Notes: generated by a model from the letters alone, not told the origin. Shown: positions 38,977-48,225, numbered from the stretch's first letter. The stretch: DNA of 64,000 bases from Pseudonocardia halophobica (GCF_027922425.1 NZ_BSFQ01000006.1:124001-188000); one strand, 5' to 3'. Program-made: numbers and translations.

Positions 38977-40893
38977 CTACCAGCCGAAGACGGACACGAA
39001 GTAGGCGGGGTACCGGGCGACGGCGACGGCGACCGGGGCGACGGCGAGGCAGGCCACGATCAGCGGCACCGCCGCGGTCTGGCGAACGGCGGAGGCGAAC
39101 CGTCGCCCCGCGATGCGGGCCGCCTCCTGCGCATGGAGCAGCGGGACGGCGATGCCGACGCCGGCGTAGGTCACCCCGGCGAGCAGACAGAGGAAGACGT
39201 AGCCCGCAGCCTGGGTGAAACTCTCGGCGTAGAGCGAGGCGCCCGACATGACGAGCGTGACCAGCACGTACGGCAAGATCAGCCGGAGCGGCAGCGGTTC
39301 GAGCCCGCCTGCACCCTTGGGCGTGACCTTGAAGGTCGTCGGCCGGGGCCGGATCTTGTACAGGATCCCGACGGCGACGCCCCGCGCGATGTACGGCCAC
39401 CGGGTCAGGCAGTACAGGTAGTTCTGCCAGCTGATCAGCGGCGCATCGGCCGGCCGGAGGAGGCCTCGTCGCTTGAGGAGCATCGCCAGCACCAGGACCC
39501 AGATCGAGATCGACCACCAGTGCAGCAGGAAGCCCACGTAGTCGACGTTGATCCACGGCACTCCGAGGACGGCGGCGATCGGAGCCAACGTGAGTCCGCC
39601 GACGGTCGTGAGGGCCAGCAGCGAGTAGAAGATGAGCGCGTAGACGAACCGGATCCGCAGCCGCCAGGGCAGCCGGGGCAGGTGGCGGGGGACCAGGCCC
39701 AGCATCACGACGGTCAGGCTCCGGGACCACTGGAACTCCTGGACCAACATCGCGGAGAAGGTCAGCGGCCCGTCGCCGTGCGCGTGGGCGTCGATGGCGA
39801 ACGCGCCCTGCCAACCCGCCGAGTTGAGCAGGAAGGTGGTGGAGAAGTCCTCGGCCAGTTCCGGGCCGAGGCCGCCGATCTGCCGTAGAGCCTGCGTACG
39901 CACCGCGTAGTGCGAGCCGATGCACACCGGCGCGAGCCCCGCGCTGTGCCCGAGCTGTGCCGGCCCGTGGAAGGTCGCCTCGCGGTGCAACCGACCCATC
40001 GCGGACCACGACCGGTCCACATTGGTGTCACAGACGCTGGGGGCGGATACGTAGCCGATGGCGTCGTCGGCGAACGGGCGCACCATCTCCGCGAGGTAGC
40101 CGGGTTCCGGCTTGTGGTCGCAGTCGAGCTGGGACACCACGTCGTAGTGCTCGTACCCGTAGTGGTCGTAGAAGTAGGCGAGGTTGCCCTCCTTGACCTT
40201 CGTCCGACGCGGCCAGGAGTCACGGTGGTACGACGTGACGCCCTGGCGGGTCGAGATCCGCACGCCGTGCTCGGCGCACCACCGCCAGATCTCGTCGGTC
40301 GGCGCCTCGTCACAGAGCCAGACGTCGTAGGGATGGGGGTAGTCCTGCGTGAGCATCGCCTGCAGGGTGGCCTTCGCGACCTCGAACGGTTCCGACGGCG
40401 CCCGCGTGACGACGAAGGCCACCCGCAACGGCGGCACCCCGATCCGGGGCGAGATCCGCTTGAGCCTGTTGACCCCCACCATGAAGTAGATCGGCAGGCA
40501 GGACAGGTAGACGAGCAGGCAGCTGTTGATCGCGAGACCCACCCAGGTCACGCGGTGGCTCGGCTGGAACCACCAGACCCAGAAGTAGACCAGGCAGGCG
40601 ACCCAGCCCGCCGACAGCAGGGCGACGACCACGCGGTCACGCGTCGACAGGACCGGCACGAACGACCTCGGGTCCACTCTGCGGCGCCGGTTGCGGCGGC
40701 GGTCGAAGGCCGGGCCGTCCCGATCGATCCGCGTGATCTGTCCCTGCGACAGCTCGGTCACGGCCTCGTAGGGATCGGTCGGCGGCGCCGGAGCGGTCGT
40801 GACGGGCGGCACGATCCGGAGGCGGGTCGTGACCGCGGTGGACAGGTCGTCTCGAGCCTGTGCGGCCGACTGTCGGCGCGCGGCTCCGTGCAT
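38977..40893 (-). CDS. Processive membrane glycosyltransferase, GT2 (cellulose-synthase-like)
   Basis: A 638-residue multi-pass synthase. Two N-terminal helices (VVVALLSAGWVACLVYFWVW; NSCLLVYLSCLPIYFMVG) are followed by the GT-A domain with the aspartates in VWLCDEAPTDE and QLDCDHKPEPGYL, the catalytic AEDFSTTFLLNSAGW and the QxxRW-like QEFQWSRSL, then about five helices and a TFKVTPKGAG motif as in BcsA. The ATG at 40893 has GAGAGG 8 bases upstream; an ATG at 40968 is also in frame. The gene sits between UDP-xylose synthase and galE. The sugar polymerised cannot be read from the sequence; galactose is the contextual guess. Confidence 0.88.
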   Translation of the reverse strand: MHGAARRQSAAQARDDLSTAVTTRLRIVPPVTTAPAPPTDPYEAVTELSQGQITRIDRDGPAFDRRRNRRRRVDPRSFVPVLSTRDRVVVALLSAGWVACLVYFWVWWFQPSHRVTWVGLAINSCLLVYLSCLPIYFMVGVNRLKRISPRIGVPPLRVAFVVTRAPSEPFEVAKATLQAMLTQDYPHPYDVWLCDEAPTDEIWRWCAEHGVRISTRQGVTSYHRDSWPRRTKVKEGNLAYFYDHYGYEHYDVVSQLDCDHKPEPGYLAEMVRPFADDAIGYVSAPSVCDTNVDRSWSAMGRLHREATFHGPAQLGHSAGLAPVCIGSHYAVRTQALRQIGGLGPELAEDFSTTFLLNSAGWQGAFAIDAHAHGDGPLTFSAMLVQEFQWSRSLTVVMLGLVPRHLPRLPWRLRIRFVYALIFYSLLALTTVGGLTLAPIAAVLGVPWINVDYVGFLLHWWSISIWVLVLAMLLKRRGLLRPADAPLISWQNYLYCLTRWPYIARGVAVGILYKIRPRPTTFKVTPKGAGGLEPLPLRLILPYVLVTLVMSGASLYAESFTQAAGYVFLCLLAGVTYAGVGIAVPLLHAQEAARIAGRRFASAVRQTAAVPLIVACLAVAPVAVAVARYPAYFVSVFGW

Positions 40894-40996
40894 CGGATGG
40901 CCCTCTCGGGTCGGGAAGGACGGGACTGCGGGACGACCGCGGCCGGGGTCGGGGAATGCGCTGGTCATGGTGCCGATGACGGGCGGTGCGGCCGGG

Positions 40997-42046
40997 TCAG
41001 GCCACTGCCGCCCGTGTCGTCCCGACGGCAGCCGGACCGACCTGCGCGGGAACCTCGACGGTGGGGGCGCCGTCCATCTGGCCACCGGCGATGGCCGGCC
41101 GGGCGGCCACGACCTCGTCCAGGTTCTGACGGAAGTAGTCGACGGTGAGCTGTAGGCCCACCTCGGCCGGGATCTCCGGGTTCCAGTCGAGGACCTCCTG
41201 CGCCCGGGTGATGACGGGCCTGCGGCGGGTCGGGTCGTCGATCGGCAGGGGGTGGTACTCGATGGGCGAGTCCGAACCGGTGATCCCCAGGACGAGCTCC
41301 GCGAGCTCGCCGACGGTCCGCTCTACCGGGTTGCCCAGGTTGACCGGACCCGCGTCGGTGGATTCGATCATCGCGACGAGACCGGCCACGAGGTCGTCGA
41401 CGTAGCAGAAGCTGCGGGTCTGGGTGCCGTCGCCGTAGATGGTCAGCGGGTCCCCGTTGAGCGCCTGGGCGATGAAGCTGGTCACCACGCGTCCGTCGTG
41501 CGGCCGCATGCGGGGACCGTAGGTGTTGAAGATGCGGACGATCCCGGTGTCGACCCCGAGCGTCCGCCGGTACGCCGAGGTCAGCGCCTCGGCGAAGCGC
41601 TTGGCCTCGTCGTAGATGCTGCGCGGGCCGATGGGGTTGGCGTTGCCCCAGTACGACTCCGGCTGCGGGTGCACGAGGGGGTCGCCGTAGATCTCGCTGG
41701 TCGACGCGAGCACGAAGCGGGCGCCGTTGGCCTCGGCCAGGCGCAGCGCGTTCTCGGTCCCGCGGCTGCCGACCGCCATCGTCTCCAATGGACGGCGGTG
41801 GTAGTCCGGCGGCGAGGCCGGGCTCGCGAGGTGGGCCACGGCGTCGACCGGACCGGGGACGGTGAGCTCCGCCGACACGTCTGCGACGACGAGCGAAAAA
41901 CGGGAATTCACTGTCAGATGCTGGACGTTCCCGGCACGGCCGGTCGACAGGTCGTCGACGCAGACGACGGTGTCACCGCGTGCAATCAGGGCGTCACAGA
42001 GGTGCGATCCGAGGAATCCGGCGCCGCCGGTCACCACAATTCGCAT
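40997..42046 (-). CDS. UDP-glucuronate decarboxylase (UDP-xylose synthase)-like SDR
   Basis: A 349-residue extended SDR: MRIVVTGGAGFLGSHLCDAL, the UXS-typical HLASPASPPDYHRRPLET, STSEIYGDPLVHPQPESYWG, the catalytic SIYDEAKRFAEAL and GPRMRPHDGRVVTSFI. These are the hallmarks of UDP-xylose synthases, which decarboxylate UDP-glucuronate made by Ugd three genes downstream. The ATG follows GGAGAAG. It heads the minus-strand operon. A dTDP-glucose 4,6-dehydratase is the main alternative but would lack the SPASPP motif. Confidence 0.88.
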   Translation of the reverse strand: MRIVVTGGAGFLGSHLCDALIARGDTVVCVDDLSTGRAGNVQHLTVNSRFSLVVADVSAELTVPGPVDAVAHLASPASPPDYHRRPLETMAVGSRGTENALRLAEANGARFVLASTSEIYGDPLVHPQPESYWGNANPIGPRSIYDEAKRFAEALTSAYRRTLGVDTGIVRIFNTYGPRMRPHDGRVVTSFIAQALNGDPLTIYGDGTQTRSFCYVDDLVAGLVAMIESTDAGPVNLGNPVERTVGELAELVLGITGSDSPIEYHPLPIDDPTRRRPVITRAQEVLDWNPEIPAEVGLQLTVDYFRQNLDEVVAARPAIAGGQMDGAPTVEVPAQVGPAAVGTTRAAVA

Positions 42047-42476
42047 GACTTCTCCAGGGCAGGGGGAATGGGCGTGAGCGTGCTGATTCGGGGAGCGGAC
42101 GCGGACGGCGTCGTCGCGTTGCGGCATGGCTCGGTGCGCCACGCTCAGTCGTTACGTCGGGTGGTGTCGATCACACTCAACCCGTGTCTTCGCAGCGCAC
42201 GGCGCCTGGATTGTTACAGAGGCGTTGACGCTGCGTGTTAATGTCGTCGCAGTCCTGTCGGGGCCGACCGTGCGCGACCGTCGAGATCATCAGAACAGTG
42301 GATGGAAGGGTGGGGATCGGTAACGATCTCCGCCGGACCGGCGAATATGAGCGTATTCGCGGGTCAGTCGTCCGCGGACGTCTCCCATTGCGAGCACCCC
42401 GTGATGCACGGTTCTCAGGCAGTGGGAAACGTCGAGGAAACATCCGTTCCCCTCGTCCGCCCCGGAGGAGACCCGC
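42047..42476. promoter_or_regulatory. Divergent promoter/operator region of the polysaccharide locus
   Basis: A 430-base gap between the operon head and the plus-strand SDR, with AT-richer stretches. It holds two perfect palindromes: GATCG-GTAA-CGATC (42315-42328) and GCGAATA-TGAGCG-TATTCGC (42341-42360). A minus-strand promoter is possible with TTAACA and TAACAAT near 42207-42236. GGAGGAG-like sequence precedes the SDR start. The palindromes look like operators for a regulator not encoded here. Confidence 0.55.
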
Positions 42477-43826
42477 ATGGCCCCGCCCACGGGCACCCGC
42501 GCCGAGATCGTCCGCCGGATGCTCGACTCGGTCCCTCCAGGACTGTCCGTCCTGGACGAGAAGTCCGCCGGCCTGCTCTCCAGCTCGACCGACGAGCTCG
42601 AACGGATCTCCGGAGGGACCGCCGAGCACGACCGGTTCCGAGCAGTCGTCCGACGGGGCGTAGCCGGTCTGCGGCCCCTCGATCTCGCCGGGGAGACGGT
42701 TCTCGTCACCGGCGGAACGGGGTGCATCGGTACCGCGCTCCTCGAGCAGCTCGCCGCGACACCACACCGCCGGATCGTCAGCCTCAACCGCGGTATGACT
42801 CGTCCTCGACACCTCGTGCCCGGAGTCGAGTACCAGCAGGTCGACGTCCGGTCGGCCGACGACGTCGGTGCCGCGTTCCGCCGGATCCGGCCCGACGCCG
42901 TCTTCCACCTGGCGGCCGTCCGCGACCCGGGTGCGGCGGAGCGCGAGGTGCGCCGGACCGTGGAGACGAATGTCCTGGGCAGCCGGAACGTGTTCCGGGC
43001 GGCCGAGGAGGTGCGAGCGGGCCGGCTCGTGTTCGCCTCGACCGGCAAGGCGGTGCGCTACTTCACCCGCGACGTCTACGCCGCCACGAAGAAGATCGGC
43101 GAGGCTCTGCTGTCGGGGGTGACTCTCCCGGTGACCTCGGCCGTGCGGTTCACACACGTCGTGGACAACAGCCTCATCCTGGGCAAGCTGCGCCAATGGT
43201 GCGAGGGCGGCACGATCCGGCTGCACTCACCCGACATCGCCTTCTACGGCCAGTCGGCCCTCGAGTCCGCGCAGCTGATGGCGGCGGCGGCCGAGCGGTC
43301 CGGCTTGGTGACGCTGCGGAACCTGCAGTGGCCCTTCTCGTTGCTCGACCTCGCCCTGGGCGTTCGCCGTGAGGCGAGCAGCAGTGCCCCGATCTACTTC
43401 TGCGGGTACGAGGCGGGCTACGAGGCCGGCGTACACCCTGCGTCCTATGACCCGGGGACGGCGGGCGACGCCGGCCCTCTGATCAATGCGCTCGAGTCGT
43501 ACTCGTGCGACTCGATTCTTTCTGATCAGGCGAACCGGATCGGCCTGCGGGGACGGCAGTCCGAGGCGGTGAAGGTGCGCATTGCGGAACTCGTGTCGGC
43601 GTGTGGCGACGGCGCGTCCGACGCCCGGCTTCGTGTGGTGCTGGCGGAGGCGACGTGGTCCGCCCTTCGGGCCTGCCTCCACTCGGCTCCGGCCGACGAT
43701 CTGCAGCGTCTCGGGCGCTTCGCCGCGTCGGCCCACCCGGGTCGGGCAGCCCATCCCGACCACCTCCTGGTCGACGACGTCATCGCCGAGGCGGTCCGGC
43801 CGAGCGGTCTGGCCGCGGGAGTCTGA
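42477..43826 (+). CDS. Polysaccharide-biosynthesis SDR (CapD/FlaA1-like nucleotide-sugar dehydratase)
   Basis: A 449-residue protein. After a ~70-residue N-terminal helical part comes the Rossmann motif ETVLVTGGTGCIGTALLEQL, then VDVRSADDVGAAFRRIRPDAVFHLAAVRDP and a catalytic YAATKKIGEALLSG (YxxxK). These match the Polysacc_synt_2 family (UDP-GlcNAc 4,6-dehydratases and relatives). The C-terminal ~120 residues are not familiar. It faces away from the main operon across a regulated gap and probably makes a further nucleotide sugar or modifies the polymer. Confidence 0.75.
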   Translation: MAPPTGTRAEIVRRMLDSVPPGLSVLDEKSAGLLSSSTDELERISGGTAEHDRFRAVVRRGVAGLRPLDLAGETVLVTGGTGCIGTALLEQLAATPHRRIVSLNRGMTRPRHLVPGVEYQQVDVRSADDVGAAFRRIRPDAVFHLAAVRDPGAAEREVRRTVETNVLGSRNVFRAAEEVRAGRLVFASTGKAVRYFTRDVYAATKKIGEALLSGVTLPVTSAVRFTHVVDNSLILGKLRQWCEGGTIRLHSPDIAFYGQSALESAQLMAAAAERSGLVTLRNLQWPFSLLDLALGVRREASSSAPIYFCGYEAGYEAGVHPASYDPGTAGDAGPLINALESYSCDSILSDQANRIGLRGRQSEAVKVRIAELVSACGDGASDARLRVVLAEATWSALRACLHSAPADDLQRLGRFAASAHPGRAAHPDHLLVDDVIAEAVRPSGLAAGV

Positions 43827-43830
43827 AGGC

Positions 43831-44460
43831 TCAGGTTCCTGGTTTGCGTGCGACCAGCCGCTCGACCACGCCGAGGGCGAACCGCTCGCGTCGCTCGACC
43901 TGCAGTCCGGCCGCGAGGACGTGGTCCAGCGGACGTCGCCGGAAGTGCTCACCGCCGACGGGGATCGAGATCCATTCCGTCATGCGCTGCACGAGCCGGA
44001 CGACCGCCACGGACGACGCGACGTGGTCGGCGAGGAGGAGCCGGCCGCCCGGGCGCAGCACGCGCACCATCTCGTCGACCGCTCGCCGATCATCGGGGAT
44101 GCTGCAGAGCACGAAGGTGCACACGACGGTGTCGACGGACGCGTCGGGGAGGTCGAGGTGCTCGGCGTCGCCCACCCGGAGGTCGGCGTCGAGGCCCAGC
44201 CCCGCGGCACGTTCCTGCGTCGCCTGGATCATCGCCGGGCTCAGGTCGATGCCGGTCAGCCGGACGTCGGACGAGTAGTGGGGCAGGTTCAACCCGGTTC
44301 CCACACCGACCTCGAGGACCGTGCCCGCCGCCTGCGCGCAGACCCAGGCTCGGCAGTCGCGGAAGAGCACCTTGTCCAGTCGGCGCATCGACCGGTCCGT
44401 CGCGTCGACGCTCCCGTCCCAGCACCGCGCCCATCGCGCCCTCTGCCTGTCCGTGACCAT
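43831..44460 (-). CDS. Class I SAM-dependent methyltransferase
   Basis: A 209-residue methyltransferase. SAM motif I is GTVLEVGVGTGLNLPHY, followed by LTGIDLSPAMIQATQERA, the acidic RVGDAEHLDLPDASVDTVVC and LRPGGRLLLADHV. This fits the UbiE/phosphatidylethanolamine-methyltransferase-like group. The ATG at 44460 has GAGGGAGGTGG just upstream. It is convergent with the SDR gene (4 bases apart) and lies downstream of the TIR-Hsp70 gene on the same strand, but a 93-base gap makes cotranscription uncertain. Confidence 0.85.
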   Translation of the reverse strand: MVTDRQRARWARCWDGSVDATDRSMRRLDKVLFRDCRAWVCAQAAGTVLEVGVGTGLNLPHYSSDVRLTGIDLSPAMIQATQERAAGLGLDADLRVGDAEHLDLPDASVDTVVCTFVLCSIPDDRRAVDEMVRVLRPGGRLLLADHVASSVAVVRLVQRMTEWISIPVGGEHFRRRPLDHVLAAGLQVERRERFALGVVERLVARKPGT

Positions 44461-44553
44461 CCGCCCACCTCCCTCGTCCGCGCCGGATCCTTTCGTGCGC
44501 GACACGCGCAGGTGCCTCCGGGGAGGGCAGCCCCGGGAACGACCTGCCGCGTG

Positions 44554-47500
44554 TCAGCCGGCAAGATCCACCTTCGTCACGGACCCGTCCGCGTTGTACT
44601 GGTAGCCGTAGCGCCCGTCGGGACTCACGACGAGCTCCGCCGCCACCGCTCCCACGGGGATCGTCCTGGTGACGATCGCCCGTGCCGTGTCGACGACCAG
44701 GAGCGAGCCCGCAGCGTCCGCGACGTAGAGGATGGCGCCCTCCGGTGCCCAGGCGAGTGCTCGTGGCCCGGTCGGGACCTGCACCGACGCGGTGGCGGCG
44801 CCGCCCGGCCACTCGAGCACGGCGACGGTCGCCCCGGTCGCCACGGCCAGCTGCTGCCGGACGCCGGTCTCCCTGATCGCGATGACCGCGGGAGGACCGG
44901 GCAGGGGAATGGTGGTCCCCACGGCGCTGTCCGCGAGTGTCACTCCGAGGGCCGCCGTGTCGGCGTTCGCGAGGAACCAGGCCCGGCCGTCGAGCCCGAC
45001 CCGTAGCCAGTCCGCCGCGAGGGGCGATGGCGGAGTCGTGACGGTGCCCGTGCTCGTGTCGACGAGCGCGACCGCCCGGCGCCCGGGAAGGGCGGCGACC
45101 AGTTCCGGTCGTCCCGGGACCGGCCGGACGGAGGCAGCGGCAGCGGGGAGCTGAAAGCGGCCGACCTCTGACCGTGCCACGGGATCGAGCACGACGACGG
45201 CCGGTACGGCGCCGCCGAGGCTCGCGAACACCTGTGACCCGTCCAGGGAGACCGAGAGGGCGCGGACCTCGCCGCCCGTGACCGGGATGGTCACTCCGCC
45301 AGCGAGGTCGGTGGCCGGGAGCGCACGCACCCCACCCGTCGCCGCCAGGTAGAGCGTCGCGCCGTCGGGGGAGAGGGCGGAGCGGTCGGTCCCGATGGCG
45401 CGGAACGATCCGGCACTGTCGGCGCCCCGGGCCGGTGGAGCCGCCGCGACGGCCGCGCCGCCCGTCGGCCCGCTGTTGACCTGGCCGACCACCGCCGCGC
45501 CACCGACGATCACGAGCGCGGCCGCGGCGGCGAGGAGCGCGAGGTGGCGTTTCTTCCGCCGGGCCCCGGCCGCGGACGGAGCCGACCGGTCACCCGCAGC
45601 CCCGAAGGGCGGCGGAAGGTCCGGTGTCCCGATCCGCACGGTCGGAGGGGGCAATGGTGCGCCCGCCGGAGCCGAGGGAGGCGGCGGGGAATGCGGCACC
45701 GTGACCGCGGCTTCGGGCGGCGGGAGCGCCGGACGGGGCGGCGGACCGGCAGGCCGTCGCGCCGCCGTCGGCACGGGGGGGTGGAGCCACGACCAGTGCA
45801 GCCGGTCGAGCGACTCCGGCGGCAGCCCGGCGGCGACGTCCTGGGGCCGGGGATCCTCCCAGAACACCGGTCGGACGAACCCCTCCCGTCCGAGGCGCAG
45901 CGCGTACTCCCATTCGTCGCGCACATGCTCGGACCGCATCGCGTTGTGGGACCAGAAGAGCTGGAAGACGTCCGCCTCCTCGATCAGCTCCCGCAGCCGC
46001 GGCTCCCACCGCTCCCCGGCCCGCAGCGCCGCGGAGTCGACGATGTACCGGTCCCCGATCACCGACACCGCCGACGACACCGCCCGCACGATGTCCGCAT
46101 CCCGGTGCGAGTACGAGGCGAAGATCTTGCGGTACCGGACCGCGACGTCGCGCTCCCGCGGCGGCGTCGCGGCCTGCCGGCCGCGGGTCACCGCGATCCG
46201 GAAGGTGACCTCGCCGATGAGCACCACGCCGAGGAAGATCCGCACCCCGCCGCTCAGGGACCGGCCGACCGCCCGCTCCGACGCCCGGATGCGGAACTCG
46301 ACCTTGTGCACGGCCTCCTCCCAACGGAAGGCAGCCGACGGCGGGTTGACCTCGCCCTCCCGCAGCCAGGGCTCGACCACGATCTCGTCGCCGTGGGCCA
46401 ACCGCTGCGCGGCAGGGGCCGCGACCGACCCGTACGGCTCGGAGCGGTCGGCGACCGCCCGCTCGGCGGCCTTCTGCACGAGGTGCGTCGGGTCCACCGT
46501 CTCCCCGGAGTCGGGGTCGACGACGGCGTCGGTCTTGTGGGCGAAGAGCAGCAGTGGGGTCCAGGTCTTCGCACTGACGGTTGCGGGCCGGTGGACGGTG
46601 AACTGGACGTCGTCGTCCCACGCCACGGGCTCCGCCTCTGCGAGCACCACCCGGTCGTGCTCCGCGAGCACCGCGGCGCCTCGTGCGGCGACGATGTCCG
46701 GCTCGCCCGGGAAGCAAAGGACCGAGGCGGGAAGGTGCTGCTCCAGGAGTTCGCGCAGGAGCGGTGTGCGGGACCATCCGCCGACGACGGCCACGCACCG
46801 CAGCCCGTCGCCGCGGCCCTCGGGAAATCCGGCTGCCCGCAGGGTCGCCATGAGTGCGAGGACCGCGCTGCTGATCGGCAGCGCCAGGACCATCTCGAGC
46901 TGCCGGCGGTCCAGGTGGACCTCGCCGCCGACGCCGACGACCGTTGTGTCGGCTGCGGTCGTCAGCTCCTCCCGAGCGCGGCGCACGGCGGAGACCGACA
47001 GCTCGACGTCGGGACCGAGTCGCCGGCGCAGCGTCTCGTCCGCCCCGTCGGCCCCGGGCGAGGTCTCCGTGGACAGGACCTCGAACCGACCGGCGCGCCG
47101 CACGACGACGGCCGTGGTGCACTGCGTCGCACCGGCGTCGAGTACGGCGACGGAGCGCGCGTCGCCGGCCTCCTCGGTGGCGGCGAGGTGCGCGGCCACG
47201 GCCTCGTGGGTCGTGACGATCCGCGTCGCGGGCAGGTCGAGGAGGCGCACCGCGGCGGCGAGCCTGTCCCGGTGCGCCTCGTCCCACGAGGTCGGGTGGG
47301 CGATCACCGCCGCGTCCGGCGGACCACCCTCCCGGTCCGAGACGACGTCGACGATCGTCCGGAGGAGACGGACGAGGGCACCGGGCGGGGCGTCGTCGCC
47401 GAGCGGCCGGATCGGCCCCTCGGGCTCACCGAGAACGGCCTGTGCGTGCTCGTCGAGCCGGTAGCGGGTGGGCACGACGGCAGCCACGCCGGCCAGGACG

Positions 47501-47613
47501 ACGGCGTCGGTGATCCCCTGTCGACACACCGCCGCGGCCACCGTGGACATGCCGATGTCCACGCCCAGCGCGTAGCCCTCGCGGTCCACCGACTCCCCTG
47601 ACCTTCGACGCAC
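44554..47613 (-). CDS. Hsp70-like ATPase - TIR - transmembrane - beta-propeller protein
   Basis: A 1019-residue four-part protein. Residues 1-325 resemble an Hsp70/actin ATPase: LGVDIGMSTVAAAV (phosphate 1), a degenerate phosphate 2 (VAVLDAGATQCTTAVVV) and VAVVGGWSRTPLLREL (adenosine). Residues 330-480 are a beta-rich adaptor (VSAKTWTPLLLFAHK). Residues about 494-590 are a TIR domain (IFASYSHRDADIVRA; HVRDEWEYAL), with Glu567 at the NADase glutamate position. After a Pro-rich linker, RRKKRH precedes one membrane helix (about 690-712), then 300 residues of YVTN/WD-like repeats (LSPDGATLYLA; VVSPDGRYGYQYN). Cytosolic ATPase/TIR with an external propeller is expected. The GTG at 47613 is uncertain; GTG 47589 is possible. 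Confidence 0.85.
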   Translation of the reverse strand: MRRRSGESVDREGYALGVDIGMSTVAAAVCRQGITDAVVLAGVAAVVPTRYRLDEHAQAVLGEPEGPIRPLGDDAPPGALVRLLRTIVDVVSDREGGPPDAAVIAHPTSWDEAHRDRLAAAVRLLDLPATRIVTTHEAVAAHLAATEEAGDARSVAVLDAGATQCTTAVVVRRAGRFEVLSTETSPGADGADETLRRRLGPDVELSVSAVRRAREELTTAADTTVVGVGGEVHLDRRQLEMVLALPISSAVLALMATLRAAGFPEGRGDGLRCVAVVGGWSRTPLLRELLEQHLPASVLCFPGEPDIVAARGAAVLAEHDRVVLAEAEPVAWDDDVQFTVHRPATVSAKTWTPLLLFAHKTDAVVDPDSGETVDPTHLVQKAAERAVADRSEPYGSVAAPAAQRLAHGDEIVVEPWLREGEVNPPSAAFRWEEAVHKVEFRIRASERAVGRSLSGGVRIFLGVVLIGEVTFRIAVTRGRQAATPPRERDVAVRYRKIFASYSHRDADIVRAVSSAVSVIGDRYIVDSAALRAGERWEPRLRELIEEADVFQLFWSHNAMRSEHVRDEWEYALRLGREGFVRPVFWEDPRPQDVAAGLPPESLDRLHWSWLHPPVPTAARRPAGPPPRPALPPPEAAVTVPHSPPPPSAPAGAPLPPPTVRIGTPDLPPPFGAAGDRSAPSAAGARRKKRHLALLAAAAALVIVGGAAVVGQVNSGPTGGAAVAAAPPARGADSAGSFRAIGTDRSALSPDGATLYLAATGGVRALPATDLAGGVTIPVTGGEVRALSVSLDGSQVFASLGGAVPAVVVLDPVARSEVGRFQLPAAAASVRPVPGRPELVAALPGRRAVALVDTSTGTVTTPPSPLAADWLRVGLDGRAWFLANADTAALGVTLADSAVGTTIPLPGPPAVIAIRETGVRQQLAVATGATVAVLEWPGGAATASVQVPTGPRALAWAPEGAILYVADAAGSLLVVDTARAIVTRTIPVGAVAAELVVSPDGRYGYQYNADGSVTKVDLAG

Positions 47614-47660
47614 GTGTCACCAAGGTCGCGGAGAGTGTCCGGCGCGTTACGCAGCCCGGC

Positions 47661-47747
47661 GATGCTTCTGACGGTGCGTAGTTGTCCATACGCACATCCC
47701 GCACCCCGGACTGTGCCGTCAGGCCGATGACGGCGGCGTCCGGCGCT
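47661..47747. repeat. Conserved intergenic block, copy A (upstream of the TIR-Hsp70 gene)
   Basis: Contains the palindrome TGCGTA-GTTGTCCA-TACGCA (47675-47694) and GCCGATGACGGCGGCG. Over 64 gap-free bases (47675-47738) it matches 60057-60120 at 52 positions (hand count). It begins about 60 bases before the start of the minus-strand gene. Confidence 0.65.
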
Positions 47748-47859
47748 GACATCGTTGTACCGCGTGGTCCGGACCACAGCACCACCCTGAAGGCGTCGTG
47801 CGGCATCGTCGTGGCCGGCACGAGGTCTGTGGTCTCCTGTCCAGAGTCCCCGCGTCGCA

Positions 47860-48225
47860 TCACGCCAGGAGGAGAAGGGCCGTCGTCACTGCCGCGACGG
47901 CGCCGGTGATCGGCGGCGGTAGTGCTTCGGCGAGCCGGGCGAGTTGCCGGATCGACAGCCCGCACAGCTGCTGCAGACGGATCACGGCACCCGCGACCGC
48001 GGCTCCGTACTCGTAGGCGACGAGGGGCGGCCGCGCGCCCCGCGAGCGGAAGCCGGTGCTGATCCAGTACTCGGGCAGAAGGAGCACGCCCGCGGCCACG
48101 ACGGCCACATCCTCGGTCATGCGCGCGATGACTCGGAGAGAGGTCGGGAGCACCCGGCTTCCCACGAGCGCGGCCGCCAGGCCGACGAGAACCACGAGCA
48201 ATAGCCCCTGGAGGAAGGCGATCAT
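47860..48225 (-). CDS. Small membrane protein of the SEFIR-STAND operon
   Basis: A 121-residue protein with predicted helices at about 1-22 (IAFLQGLLLVVLVGLAAALV), 40-56 (VAVVAAGVLLLPEYW) and 103-121 (ITGAVAAVTTALLLLA). A conserved-looking soluble middle contains YEYGAAVAGAVIRLQQLCGL. I do not recognise the family. Its ATG overlaps the stop of the SPFH-like gene (ATGA), and it is the last gene of a four-gene coupled operon, so it is the natural candidate for the membrane-acting end of the system. Confidence 0.75.
   Translation of the reverse strand: MIAFLQGLLLVVLVGLAAALVGSRVLPTSLRVIARMTEDVAVVAAGVLLLPEYWISTGFRSRGARPPLVAYEYGAAVAGAVIRLQQLCGLSIRQLARLAEALPPPITGAVAAVTTALLLLA

Noticed and set aside
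45395..47601. Long plus-strand open frames opposite the Hsp70-TIR gene
   Set aside because: Low-complexity Arg/Gly/Ser-rich shadows with no motifs; the minus-strand protein has clear domains.
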